Below are positions 26,516-35,547 of a stretch of DNA of 64,000 nucleotides, in pieces. The stretch covers positions 434,001-498,000 of the forward strand of contig NZ_CP104164.1 of the NCBI RefSeq assembly GCF_029981845.1, given 5' to 3'. Both the position numbers and the translations under genes were made by a program. The notes below the pieces were generated by a model. It was given only the letters and a program-made list of their open reading frames with translations. It did no database searches and was not told where the DNA came from. Origin of the DNA: Candidatus Bandiella numerosa. GTDB taxonomy: Bacteria; Pseudomonadota; Alphaproteobacteria; Rickettsiales; Midichloriaceae. Positions within the stretch are counted from its first letter, which is position 1, and each line of letters opens with the position of its first letter.

Positions 26516-27233
26516 TTGGAAAACGTATATTCAAAGTTTTTCAGAAATAGATACAAAGATTGGGGAAATTAAACAAAATCTGGATTTTTACGATATAGAT
26601 TTAGTCCTTTGCCCCTCCTTTATATATCTACAAAGAATAATAAGTAAATTAGAGAGCCAACACATTTTTATTGGTTCTCAAAATTTATCCTCATCTGAAA
26701 CAAATGCAAATACAGGGGAAATTCTAGCTGCAATGCTTGCAGATTTAGGGTGCAGGTATTCCATTTTAGGGCACTCTGAAATCAGAGAAAGATATGCTGA
26801 AAGCAGTGATACAGTAGCAATGAAGGCTAACATTGCATTTAAACACAATATAACCCCTATAATATGCATAGGCGAAGCTCTAGAAACTAGAACAAAGAGT
26901 GATTATATTAAATTTTTAATTGATCAAACCATTGAGTCATTGCCGCAATTTAGTGATATAGAAAAAAACAATATTATTATTGCTTATGAGCCAATATGGT
27001 CTATTGATACTGGAAAAATCCCATCACTTAATCAGATTGAAGAAGTGTTGTCTGCATTGAAATCAATACCAGGATTGAAATCTGCAAAATTTGTATATGG
27101 TGGCTCTGTCAATGAGCAAAATATCAGTGAGATATGCGAGGTCAAATCCTTAGATGGCGTATTAGTAGGAGGAGCAAGCACTGACATTATAAAATTAAAT
27201 TTAATCTCTCAGGCATTATCCAACTTTACCTAA
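26487..27233 (+). CDS. tpiA: Triosephosphate isomerase
   Basis: Interconverts DHAP and glyceraldehyde-3-phosphate. About 248 residues from the chosen ATG. Catalytic Lys is in ANWKTY, catalytic His in LGHSEIRERY, catalytic Glu in IAYEPIWSIDTGK, and the phosphate loop includes VYGGSVN. The AGGA upstream fits the second of two adjacent ATGs. It overlaps the preceding lipoprotein-like gene and converges with bioD over 18 bases. Confidence 0.96.
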   Translation: MQKRKILIANWKTYIQSFSEIDTKIGEIKQNLDFYDIDLVLCPSFIYLQRIISKLESQHIFIGSQNLSSSETNANTGEILAAMLADLGCRYSILGHSEIRERYAESSDTVAMKANIAFKHNITPIICIGEALETRTKSDYIKFLIDQTIESLPQFSDIEKNNIIIAYEPIWSIDTGKIPSLNQIEEVLSALKSIPGLKSAKFVYGGSVNEQNISEICEVKSLDGVLVGGASTDIIKLNLISQALSNFT

Positions 27234-27833
27234 AAATTTGATATTTAGCTTATTCCTTAGTGTATTTATATTCTCTTCAATTTCTAATTCTTCATTTGAA
27301 ATACAATTTGCTACCCACCCAATAGTTTTGATCTCTTTATTATTTATTGCATCAGCTGTAAGTATTGTATGATTAAGGCACCCTAATTTTATTGCTACAA
27401 CTAAAATCACCGGCATTTCAAGCGCCTTTACCAAATCAGACACATTTTCTTTTTCATTGATTGGAACATCCCATCCACCAACACCTTCTACAATTAGAAT
27501 ATCAGGATTATATTTTTTAATCTTGTCCATCTCTTTTATTATCTTGTCTACGCTTAACTCTACATACTCTCTCTTTGCAGCAATATTTGGCGCTATTGGA
27601 TCTCTAAAAGCAAAGGGATTAATCTCGCTTATTGGAATTTTGATATTAGAAGCTTCACGCAGTTTTTTTACATCATCATTAATTTTGGTATCTGGATCAT
27701 ATCCAGATGAAATCGGCTTTATTCCAAGTGTGGAATATCCTTTCTTGCCATATTCTCTAAGTAATTTAACGCTATAATATGTTTTTCCAACATTTGTATC
27801 TGTGCCAGTAATAAAGAATTTTTTGCTCATCAT
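27216..27833 (-). CDS. bioD: Dethiobiotin synthase
   Basis: ATP-dependent carboxylation of DAPA to dethiobiotin. 205 residues. P-loop FITGTDTNVGKT at the N-terminus, LGIKPISSGYD, and EGVGGWDVPINE, the family's second signature. Last gene of bioBFCD, three bases after bioC. Confidence 0.96.
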   Translation of the reverse strand: MMSKKFFITGTDTNVGKTYYSVKLLREYGKKGYSTLGIKPISSGYDPDTKINDDVKKLREASNIKIPISEINPFAFRDPIAPNIAAKREYVELSVDKIIKEMDKIKKYNPDILIVEGVGGWDVPINEKENVSDLVKALEMPVILVVAIKLGCLNHTILTADAINNKEIKTIGWVANCISNEELEIEENINTLRNKLNIKFLGKVG

Positions 27834-27836
27834 CTA

Positions 27837-28580
27837 TTACTTTTTTACTATAAAGAATCCAATATTATAATTCAGCTTAAATTCGCTTTTAACAAGTTTC
27901 TTATCAAAAACAAAATGTCTACTCATTTTATTTTTATCAATTAATACATTCGCCCCAGTGTTTTTTATTGATTTGATAGCTGCAATTAACGATGGAAACG
28001 TATATACGATATTTTTTTCCTCAAATACACAAGCTTTATATCCTACTTTACTGAATAATTTTTTAAAGTAATTGGCATGATAAAAAGTATTTCTTGATTG
28101 AGATGGAAGATTTTTAAAGGTTCCATCCAGTGGGATTGAAAAACATAAAACACCACTCATCTTCAAATTTTGATATACGAGGTTCAATAAAATTTTGATG
28201 TCTAAACACCATTGAAATGACATGTTTGAAAATATCAAATCGTAATAATTTTTTTTATTTAGAGCATAGTGAAAATCCGAGTTATGCAGTATAGTTCCAA
28301 AATTCTCTAATCTTTTCGAAGCTAGAAATAATAAATTTTGCGCAAAATCACATGCATAAGATTTATCATGGCATATAGATTTGAGTAATTTTTGTGTAGT
28401 TAATCCTGTGCCACACCCTAGATCTAAAATATTTTTATAGCTACATTTGTTAATATTTAATAAATGATCTATTAACTCACTGCCAATTTTTTGTTGAATT
28501 TCTGAATAATCATCATAAGTATCTTTTACAGAATTAAACGCATTCCTAATTTCTTGCTGTTTTTGATAAAAATCATGCAT
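27837..28580 (-). CDS. bioC: Malonyl-ACP O-methyltransferase BioC
   Basis: SAM-dependent methyltransferase that starts pimeloyl synthesis by masking malonyl-ACP. About 247 residues. Motif I is ILDLGCGTGLTT (about residues 52-63), the N-terminal FNSVKDTYDDYSEIQQ matches the BioC opening, and FSNMSFQWC matches motif II/III. The chosen ATG overlaps the bioF stop (ATGCATGA). Its place in bioBFCD supports the call over a generic methyltransferase. Confidence 0.9.
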   Translation of the reverse strand: MHDFYQKQQEIRNAFNSVKDTYDDYSEIQQKIGSELIDHLLNINKCSYKNILDLGCGTGLTTQKLLKSICHDKSYACDFAQNLLFLASKRLENFGTILHNSDFHYALNKKNYYDLIFSNMSFQWCLDIKILLNLVYQNLKMSGVLCFSIPLDGTFKNLPSQSRNTFYHANYFKKLFSKVGYKACVFEEKNIVYTFPSLIAAIKSIKNTGANVLIDKNKMSRHFVFDKKLVKSEFKLNYNIGFFIVKK

Positions 28581-29730
28581 TATACGCCTCAATCAGCGAA
28601 TTGGCTAAAAAATCAATCTCCTCTTCTGTGTGCTCTGAATTAAGAGAAATTCTTAATCTTTCTGTGCCATTAGGTACAGTTGGATATCTTATAGCAGAAA
28701 TTAGAATGCCCTTTTCATGCAGATAATTTTGGATATATAACAATTTATCCAATCCATTAATAATAATTGATTTTATCGGTGTTAAATCATAAGAAACTAA
28801 TTGAAAATCAGTTTCTTTAATCCTCTTAATAAAATACGTTATGATTTTTTTTAATTTATCTATTCTATCTTTTTCTTCTATTATTTTTTGTAAATTTTGT
28901 AATGATATATGGGCAATGATTGGTGGAATGTTTGTTGTGTATATATAGCTTCTAGCAAATTGATTTAGGGCCTCACAAATAACCTGATTTGATATTACAA
29001 CAGCACCCATACTTGCGCATGATTTCCCAAGTGGAATCACCACACAATCTATATCATCTGGATTTTTAGCATAATCAAGTACTCCCATCCCATTTTCACC
29101 AATTATTCCAAATCCATGCGCATCATCAACTATTAAAAAAACTCCATGTTTTTTGGCTAATGCTGTTGTTTCATCAATTTTACATATATCTCCTTCCATA
29201 CTAAATACACTTTCCGTAATGACTATTTTTTCACCAGTAGTTTTCAATATGCAATTCTCTAAGGATTGAAGGTTATTATGTTCATAGCGCAAGTGTTTTG
29301 CCCTTGATAGTATTATTCCATCTATGATTGAGGCATGGCAAAGCTTGTCAGATATAATTGTTGTATCTCTGTTAGCCAAAGTCGAAAGTATCACAATATT
29401 AGCATTATACCCAGAGTTAAAAAGTAATGATGCTTCTCTATTAAATGTTTTACAAAATTGATCTTCTAAATTTTTATGTATATTGAAGAATCCAGATATT
29501 AAAGCAGATGAGGCACTTCCAGTGCCATAATTTTCTACGCATTCATTTAAATTAGAAACAAAATTATAGTTTTGTGAAAGACATAAATAATCATTACTTG
29601 TAAAGGATAATAATTGCTTATCATTAATATGTAGTTGATTATTCATTTTATGGTGAATAATTTGTTTATTTCTTGATAATTTTAGTGATTTATTATCATC
29701 TAGCTTTTGCATTATTCTGTTATAGAGCAT
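28573..29730 (-). CDS. bioF: 8-amino-7-oxononanoate synthase
   Basis: PLP enzyme joining pimeloyl-ACP and alanine. 385 residues. Motifs are FTSNDYLCLSQN, GTGSASSALISG, FNSGYNANIV, VDDAHGFGIIGENGMG, and an IPLGKSCASMGA segment carrying the PLP lysine. It lies between bioB and bioC. Confidence 0.97.
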   Translation of the reverse strand: MLYNRIMQKLDDNKSLKLSRNKQIIHHKMNNQLHINDKQLLSFTSNDYLCLSQNYNFVSNLNECVENYGTGSASSALISGFFNIHKNLEDQFCKTFNREASLLFNSGYNANIVILSTLANRDTTIISDKLCHASIIDGIILSRAKHLRYEHNNLQSLENCILKTTGEKIVITESVFSMEGDICKIDETTALAKKHGVFLIVDDAHGFGIIGENGMGVLDYAKNPDDIDCVVIPLGKSCASMGAVVISNQVICEALNQFARSYIYTTNIPPIIAHISLQNLQKIIEEKDRIDKLKKIITYFIKRIKETDFQLVSYDLTPIKSIIINGLDKLLYIQNYLHEKGILISAIRYPTVPNGTERLRISLNSEHTEEEIDFLANSLIEAYNA

Positions 29731-29738
29731 CTTAACTC

Positions 29739-30677
29739 TTAGTAATTTTGGGCATTTAAACCTAGTTTATTTAAAAAATCTAGGTCCCTGTTTGCACTAG
29801 AATTATTTGTAGTAAGAAGCTTTTCTCCATAAAAAATAGAATTAGCTCCAGCAAAAAAGCATAATGCTTGCATTTCTTCTGACATTCCATCTCTTCCTGC
29901 TGATAATCTAATAACTGATTTATAAAATATTATTCTTGTGGTTGCAATCATTCTGATAAATTCTATACCATCTAACTTAGTTACATTTTCAAGAGGAGTT
30001 CCTTTAATAGGAACTAAAAGATTAATGGGAATACTCTTGGGTGGATTTTTTAACTTTGAAAGCTCTACTAATAAGTTAATTCTATCTTCTCTATTTTCTC
30101 CCATCCCGATTATACCACCACAACAAACATTTATATCTGCATCCTGAATATTATCTAAAGTATCAAGTCTATCTTGATATGTGCGAGTAGTAATTATTTT
30201 TTTATAATATTCTTTTGATGTGTCTAAGTTGTGATTATAATAATCCAATCCTACTTCTTTTAGTTGCTTAGCTTGATCTTTGTTGACTGTTCCAAGCGTT
30301 GCACACGCTTGGAGTCCAAAACTTTTTATCACCTTTACCATCTCTAATGCTTTTGAAAAATGTTTTTCTGGTGGAGTTTTCCAGCCCGCTCCTATGCAAA
30401 GCCTTTTAGAACCGTTTGATTTTGCCACTTCACAATGCTTTTTTACCTCATCAATATTCATTAATTTTTCAATTTTTATCCCTGTGTTATATTTTGAACT
30501 TTGCGAACAATAACCACAGTCTTCAGGACATGCACCTGTTTTTATACTTAATAATGTGCATAACTCAATCTCATTTTTCTTAAAATGTTTTCTATGTATT
30601 GAATGTGCTTCATATAGCAACTCCAGGAAAGGCATTTCAAAAACTTCTTTAATCTGTTTGTTGGTTAATTCACTCAT
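29739..30677 (-). CDS. bioB: Biotin synthase
   Basis: Radical-SAM enzyme inserting sulfur into dethiobiotin. 312 residues. The CPEDCGYC motif supplies the [4Fe-4S] cysteines (CxxxCxxC), ACATLGTVN and YNHNLDTSKEYY are typical, and CCGGIIGMGE is present. First gene of bioBFCD, divergent from bioA across an 82-bp regulatory gap. Confidence 0.98.
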   Translation of the reverse strand: MSELTNKQIKEVFEMPFLELLYEAHSIHRKHFKKNEIELCTLLSIKTGACPEDCGYCSQSSKYNTGIKIEKLMNIDEVKKHCEVAKSNGSKRLCIGAGWKTPPEKHFSKALEMVKVIKSFGLQACATLGTVNKDQAKQLKEVGLDYYNHNLDTSKEYYKKIITTRTYQDRLDTLDNIQDADINVCCGGIIGMGENREDRINLLVELSKLKNPPKSIPINLLVPIKGTPLENVTKLDGIEFIRMIATTRIIFYKSVIRLSAGRDGMSEEMQALCFFAGANSIFYGEKLLTTNNSSANRDLDFLNKLGLNAQNY

Positions 30678-30729
30678 ATCGAAATAATTTATTTGACTAA
30701 GCTTTCTAGATACAATAACTATTATACAC

Positions 30730-30758
30730 CGTCAACCTAAAAAAAGATATTGGTTAAC
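30730..30758. promoter_or_regulatory. Candidate BirA-type operator between bioB and bioA
   Basis: GTCAACC, 14 bases, then GGTTAAC: a palindrome with six of seven arm positions paired. The arm sequence and 14-base gap match the known BirA box (TTGTTAACC, N14-16, GGTTAACAA). It overlaps a TTGACG -35-like box for the bioB direction and ends two bases before the bioA ATG, so binding could block both operons. Whether this organism has a BirA with a DNA-binding domain is not visible here. Confidence 0.5.
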
Positions 30759-30759
30759 T

Positions 30760-32100
30760 ATGAGTGCGCAGAGTTCATTTCTTTCCATGAAAAAACAAAA
30801 TCTCAACTATATTTGGCACCCATGTTCGCAAATGAAAGACTATACTAATTTAAAGCCATTGCGTATAAAAAGTGCTAGCGGAAGCTATATTGAACTTGAA
30901 AATGGCAAAAGAGTTATTGACGCAATATCAAGCTGGTGGTGCAAGTTACTTGGTCATGGTCATCCATATATTAAAGCAAAAGTTATTGAACAGATTAATA
31001 AATTTGAACATGTCATGCTTGCAAATACAATCAATGAAAAAATTATTGAGTTGTCGGAAAAACTTGCAAGTGAAACTAAAAATTTAAATAAAATATTTTA
31101 TGCAGGTGATGGCTCATGTGCAGTTGAAATTGCGCTTAAAATGAGCCTACACTCTAGAAAAATAAAAGCTCAAAAGCATAAAAACAAATTTATTGCTTTT
31201 GAAAATGGTTACCATGGTGAGACAATGGGGGCGCTTAGCGTTAGTGATTTAGGGATTTATAAAAATTCATATAAAGACTTATTGTTCGATGTTTATATGA
31301 TATCAAATATTCCTTATATAAATTCAAAAGAAAATCCGTTATGGGATGACTGCTCCATTCAATGGAAGCTAATTGAAGAAAAATTAGAAAAAATAAAAAA
31401 CGATGTTACAGCAATAATTTTTGAACCAATTGTGCAAGGGGCAGGTGGTATGAAGATTTACAGCAAAGATCTTTTAGTTAAATTGAAAAGCTGGGCGATA
31501 ATAAATGATATACATTTGATAGCTGATGAAATTATGACTGGAATCTGCAGAACTGGAAAAATGTTTGCTTGTGAATACGCAAACATAGAGCCAGATTTTT
31601 TATGCCTATCAAAAGGATTAACCTCAGGTTGGCTTCCATTTAGCGCTGTTATGATTAAAGAAGAAATATATGATCTTTTTTACAATGATTACTCACCAGA
31701 AAACTCATTCCTACACTCCCATACTTATTGTGGAAATCCCATTGGTGTAAGTGCAGCATTGGCAACTTTAGAAATAATTGAAAATGAAAATATTCTAAGC
31801 CAAACAAAAGAGCTAGAAATAAAAATGCTTAATCTAATAAACAACATTGCCATAAAAACTGGTAGATTAAAAAATGTACGAGGAATAGGAGGTATTGTCG
31901 CAGCCGACTTAATAATTGATGATAATGATAAGAATAAAAGAATTGGATTTGAAATTTTCAAACGTGCTGTTCATGCAGGTGCATTACTCAGACCTTTAGG
32001 CAACACTATATATTGGTTGCCCCCAGTTAACATCAAAGAGCATACATTGGAAGAATTAAGCCAGATTACAGAATACGCAATTACTTCGTGCTTTAAATGA
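30760..32100 (+). CDS. bioA: Adenosylmethionine-8-amino-7-oxononanoate transaminase
   Basis: PLP aminotransferase making DAPA from KAPA, with SAM as usual donor. 446 residues. Motifs are IWHPCSQMKDY, SSWWCKLLGHGHPYI, FYAGDGSCAVEIALKM, IADEIMTGICRTGKMFA and the PLP-lysine segment LSKGLTSGWLP. Divergent from bioB. Its 3' end overlaps the convergent BioH-like gene by eight bases. Confidence 0.97.
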   Translation: MSAQSSFLSMKKQNLNYIWHPCSQMKDYTNLKPLRIKSASGSYIELENGKRVIDAISSWWCKLLGHGHPYIKAKVIEQINKFEHVMLANTINEKIIELSEKLASETKNLNKIFYAGDGSCAVEIALKMSLHSRKIKAQKHKNKFIAFENGYHGETMGALSVSDLGIYKNSYKDLLFDVYMISNIPYINSKENPLWDDCSIQWKLIEEKLEKIKNDVTAIIFEPIVQGAGGMKIYSKDLLVKLKSWAIINDIHLIADEIMTGICRTGKMFACEYANIEPDFLCLSKGLTSGWLPFSAVMIKEEIYDLFYNDYSPENSFLHSHTYCGNPIGVSAALATLEIIENENILSQTKELEIKMLNLINNIAIKTGRLKNVRGIGGIVAADLIIDDNDKNKRIGFEIFKRAVHAGALLRPLGNTIYWLPPVNIKEHTLEELSQITEYAITSCFK

Positions 32101-32845
32101 TAAAAGAAGTTTCTTTTTTAATGATTTCAGAAAGTTCCTGATCTTTTGAAAAAAACGGTGAATGATCGGTATCTAAAGTATAGGTTTTTGCTCCAGGAAA
32201 TTGTTGTTGCATTTGTCTTTGAGTCACTATAGGCATGGCATTATCATTTGTGCACTCAACATACACTCTATGTATTGAATGAAATTCTTTGCAATAATTA
32301 TGTTTGTAAGCAAAAGGAATCACAGAATTCAATTCACCTAAATTTCTCAAAGCCACACCTACATCTAATTCAGAACTTTGATTATAAAATAATTTAATTA
32401 CCTTTGCTTTTTCAATAATATTTAATTTTATAAATTGCCCTTTTGTATCTGGAATCACCAAATTTTCTAATCCCTGCTCTCTCATAAAATTAAAATAATG
32501 CTCCTCCATAAAATAATCAATCGCGCATTTATTTTCTGCGCACATAGAAGCAGCAACATAAATTATCTTTTTTATTTTTGAGGGAAATTTATTAGCTATG
32601 AAGCTAGCAATACTCCCTCCCATGCTATGTGCTATGATTGTGAATTTACCTTTAGTGCTATTAATTAGATTTTGTATATTAGATGTATATTCGTCAAAAT
32701 TTTTAGCTTCATGTCCTTTGCTAAAACCATGACCAACATTATCCAATGCATAAATTCTGCAATCATCTAATAAACTGGAATTAACAATTTTGTACCAACA
32801 ACCACTCCAATGCCAAGCACCATGTATAAATAATAAATTACCCAT
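32093..32845 (-). CDS. Alpha/beta hydrolase, possible BioH-type esterase
   Basis: About 250 residues from an ATG that overlaps the upstream stop (ATGGGTAA). It has the fold's N-terminal FIHGAWHWSGCW, the nucleophile elbow AHSMGGS, an acid candidate in ECTNDNAMP and the catalytic His in TDHSPFF. The sequence resembles the plant-type methylesterase/hydroxynitrile lyase group more than E. coli BioH. Because bioC needs a pimeloyl-ACP methylester esterase and this gene abuts bioA, it may serve as BioH. That role is inferred from context. Confidence 0.75.
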   Translation of the reverse strand: MGNLLFIHGAWHWSGCWYKIVNSSLLDDCRIYALDNVGHGFSKGHEAKNFDEYTSNIQNLINSTKGKFTIIAHSMGGSIASFIANKFPSKIKKIIYVAASMCAENKCAIDYFMEEHYFNFMREQGLENLVIPDTKGQFIKLNIIEKAKVIKLFYNQSSELDVGVALRNLGELNSVIPFAYKHNYCKEFHSIHRVYVECTNDNAMPIVTQRQMQQQFPGAKTYTLDTDHSPFFSKDQELSEIIKKETSFII

Positions 32846-35471
32846 TAGATTTTTTACCATCTGTGCATGGATTAGCAAGTGTTTGGTTAGACCAGGATTT
32901 CGTTATTATTTTGTTATTCTTATCAACAATAACTCTGCATATCCTCTGTGGGTTATCTGAGGCAGTAGTAAAACCATCTTTACACTTACCATCAATATAA
33001 ACGTCTTTAATAACTAAACCCGTTGCATCTAGTGGAGAGGCAGGATATTTAGTGTTTACATTGTCTGTGCTGGCTAATTGAGTGCCAATATTCATATTAT
33101 AATTACTTGTATCAAAATATGCATTTCCAAGAAATGGAGCAGTATCAGTATTTGTCCTACAACCGCCTTCTCCCACAGTAAATCTGCAACCATAATGAAC
33201 CGACCCAATTGGAAAATTACCATCTAATTTTCTATATGGCGCTCCATCAGGAATATCGATTGTCAAAAATTCCTGTTGAGATGAAGTATATCCAAGGCCT
33301 GACATTAATCCCTTACCAATTGCTTGCACGTTTGCATTTACTCCTACATTTTTCAAATTTGGATTTGCCCCTAAATTCTTCGAATTACCTTTATCTCCAT
33401 ATAAATACTGGTTTATAACGCTATATTTAATTTTAAAATCTAAGACCTGAGCATTAGTTAATCCTTTAATCTTATCAGGAAGAGGGGTTGCTAAACAGAC
33501 TTTACCATCGCTTGATAAGCATTTTTCATTTTCCAAATTCATTGATGCATCGCATTCTCCATATAATTGATCAGTCTTTTCATATTTTCTAGATATATCA
33601 AATTTATCATTTGTAAAATCAACATATCCTGTTAAAGAGGAGATATCATCTTTTCTTAATTGCATAAATGAGCCAGGAATTTCAGCACAAATTTTATCCC
33701 CCTTATCAAAAAAATCAGGCCAATTTGTATCCAAATTTACACATATTGCCCTGTTCTTTTGTTGGTCTAACTTATATACTCCAGGGCAATACGCTTTCTC
33801 TGCTTCATTAAATTTGCTAAGATCACTATTGTTAGGATCATTATTACAGCTTATTGAGTTTTTCTCTACATCTACAATTGGCAAAGGATTATGTTTAAAA
33901 TCATAGCATTTATTATCCCTTTTGCATGAATCTCTATTTCTATCGCCAGCAGGGGTATTGTATGTCACACACATACTTTGTCCCATTTGCTTGCTTGTCG
34001 GATTATTATCAATGCACTGGCTCTTGTCACTCACATAATAAAAGCAATCCCCACAGCTTCTTAAGGCACCTGTTTGATCTGCCCTACCAAGTATAATTGG
34101 AGGATAAAAATACGTTTTACTAAAATTTTGCGGACGAATTTTTTCAATACCAATTTTTGTATAGTCTTCCACACCCTTCCCATCATTATCAACAAATTCA
34201 GGAATTACCGCACTAAATTGAATTCCATAAATATTAACTGTATCTTTACCTGAGAGAATTATTGGATTTTTTGGATCTTGCGCAGTTTGATAGCAGGCAT
34301 AATAATCTCTTAAACCATTACCTTCCCCTGGAAACTCTTTTATTAGTTTATTAGTTGCAGGATCCTTTAACTGAATCTTTACAGAATGAAAAATAGATGG
34401 TTTGTTATTAATATCTGGGCAATTATTGTCAATGTAATAATCATGAACTGTATCAATAATTATTGTTTTTGTTGGGTTAGGCCTGTCCACACAACCAATA
34501 TTACTTGAGGGCCTATCCTTGAGGCCAGCACAAATTTTTGTTGGATCAGCTGGTTGAATAAACGGACAATATACATCCCCTAGTGTGAGTGCACTATCAG
34601 AACAACTCTTTGAATCTTTTTCAAGATCATAAGTCAAAGGAATGTATGGACCAACATTCTGCCCTGCGCTATCTATGACTTTAAGGAAAATTTGAGGTTT
34701 TAAAAAACTACTTTCATCGGGCGTCTTATCCGTAGCAACAGCCACTGAACTTTTAGGTACAATAATTTTATTATATATGTCAGGCGCTGGATTTAATGGG
34801 ATATCTATACACCCAATTAATTTATCACCTCCACTTACAATTTTTCCAAAAGCAACAGGACTAAAATATGCACAAATTCTTTTCGGATTATCCACAACCG
34901 TACCAGGTTTTTCACCAGTCACTTTTTCATAATCTATGTATGCATGATTTGAACCCCAAAAAATGGTTTGAGCATTATCAGAGCCTCTTTTTTGAAGTGA
35001 AAAAGTTTTTGTTATTGTATCACCCCATAATGCATAATTCACACCTTCGGTCCATTTAGGAACAGGTATGAATGCGTACCATTTTACATTTGGGGCGCCA
35101 CAATTATCAGGCGTAGGTATAAAAACATATCTAGCCCAGCAATAATCTCTTTTGACTATTAAATCCATGTTTAAAGGATCATCTGAGGTCCTGTAAAACA
35201 TTTCCCTTTCCCCATATGTGGGAAATTTATCCTTGCACACCCCTCTAACACCAATATGATCAGAAATAGTGTAGGTGTAGCTACTGTCATCTCCACCATC
35301 AGGACTAGAATTAGGATTGCAATTTCCCGTAACACAATCAATTCCTGTATTCGCAGCCAACCAACCATTGCATAATATCTCACTAGTAGGAGATGCATAG
35401 GCGTTACGTTGACAAATTGGATAAATTGTAAAAAATAACACGAAGAAAGCTGTTACTATAAATCTTTTCAT
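32838..35471 (-). CDS. Large Cys-rich exported protein
   Basis: About 877 residues with a clear signal peptide (MKRFIVTAFFVLFFT, likely cleavage AYA-SP) and no later membrane segment. More than 40 cysteines occur along the chain. A local unit recurs: ICA followed about 10-25 residues later by IGC(I/V)D-x-P-x-NP (residues about 200-240 and 310-335). The protein should be oxidised in the periplasm or outside. Similar Cys-rich extracytoplasmic segments occur in the long VirB6-like proteins of Rickettsiales; that relation is a guess, since the VirB6 membrane domain is absent. An earlier in-frame GTG would add three residues. Confidence 0.6.
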   Translation of the reverse strand: MKRFIVTAFFVLFFTIYPICQRNAYASPTSEILCNGWLAANTGIDCVTGNCNPNSSPDGGDDSSYTYTISDHIGVRGVCKDKFPTYGEREMFYRTSDDPLNMDLIVKRDYCWARYVFIPTPDNCGAPNVKWYAFIPVPKWTEGVNYALWGDTITKTFSLQKRGSDNAQTIFWGSNHAYIDYEKVTGEKPGTVVDNPKRICAYFSPVAFGKIVSGGDKLIGCIDIPLNPAPDIYNKIIVPKSSVAVATDKTPDESSFLKPQIFLKVIDSAGQNVGPYIPLTYDLEKDSKSCSDSALTLGDVYCPFIQPADPTKICAGLKDRPSSNIGCVDRPNPTKTIIIDTVHDYYIDNNCPDINNKPSIFHSVKIQLKDPATNKLIKEFPGEGNGLRDYYACYQTAQDPKNPIILSGKDTVNIYGIQFSAVIPEFVDNDGKGVEDYTKIGIEKIRPQNFSKTYFYPPIILGRADQTGALRSCGDCFYYVSDKSQCIDNNPTSKQMGQSMCVTYNTPAGDRNRDSCKRDNKCYDFKHNPLPIVDVEKNSISCNNDPNNSDLSKFNEAEKAYCPGVYKLDQQKNRAICVNLDTNWPDFFDKGDKICAEIPGSFMQLRKDDISSLTGYVDFTNDKFDISRKYEKTDQLYGECDASMNLENEKCLSSDGKVCLATPLPDKIKGLTNAQVLDFKIKYSVINQYLYGDKGNSKNLGANPNLKNVGVNANVQAIGKGLMSGLGYTSSQQEFLTIDIPDGAPYRKLDGNFPIGSVHYGCRFTVGEGGCRTNTDTAPFLGNAYFDTSNYNMNIGTQLASTDNVNTKYPASPLDATGLVIKDVYIDGKCKDGFTTASDNPQRICRVIVDKNNKIITKSWSNQTLANPCTDGKKSNG

Positions 35472-35547
35472 TAAATGCACGATCTATTTATTATTGCGGC
35501 AGTTTATATTCATACACTAAAGTGTTATTTCTGTTTTTTCAACATTA

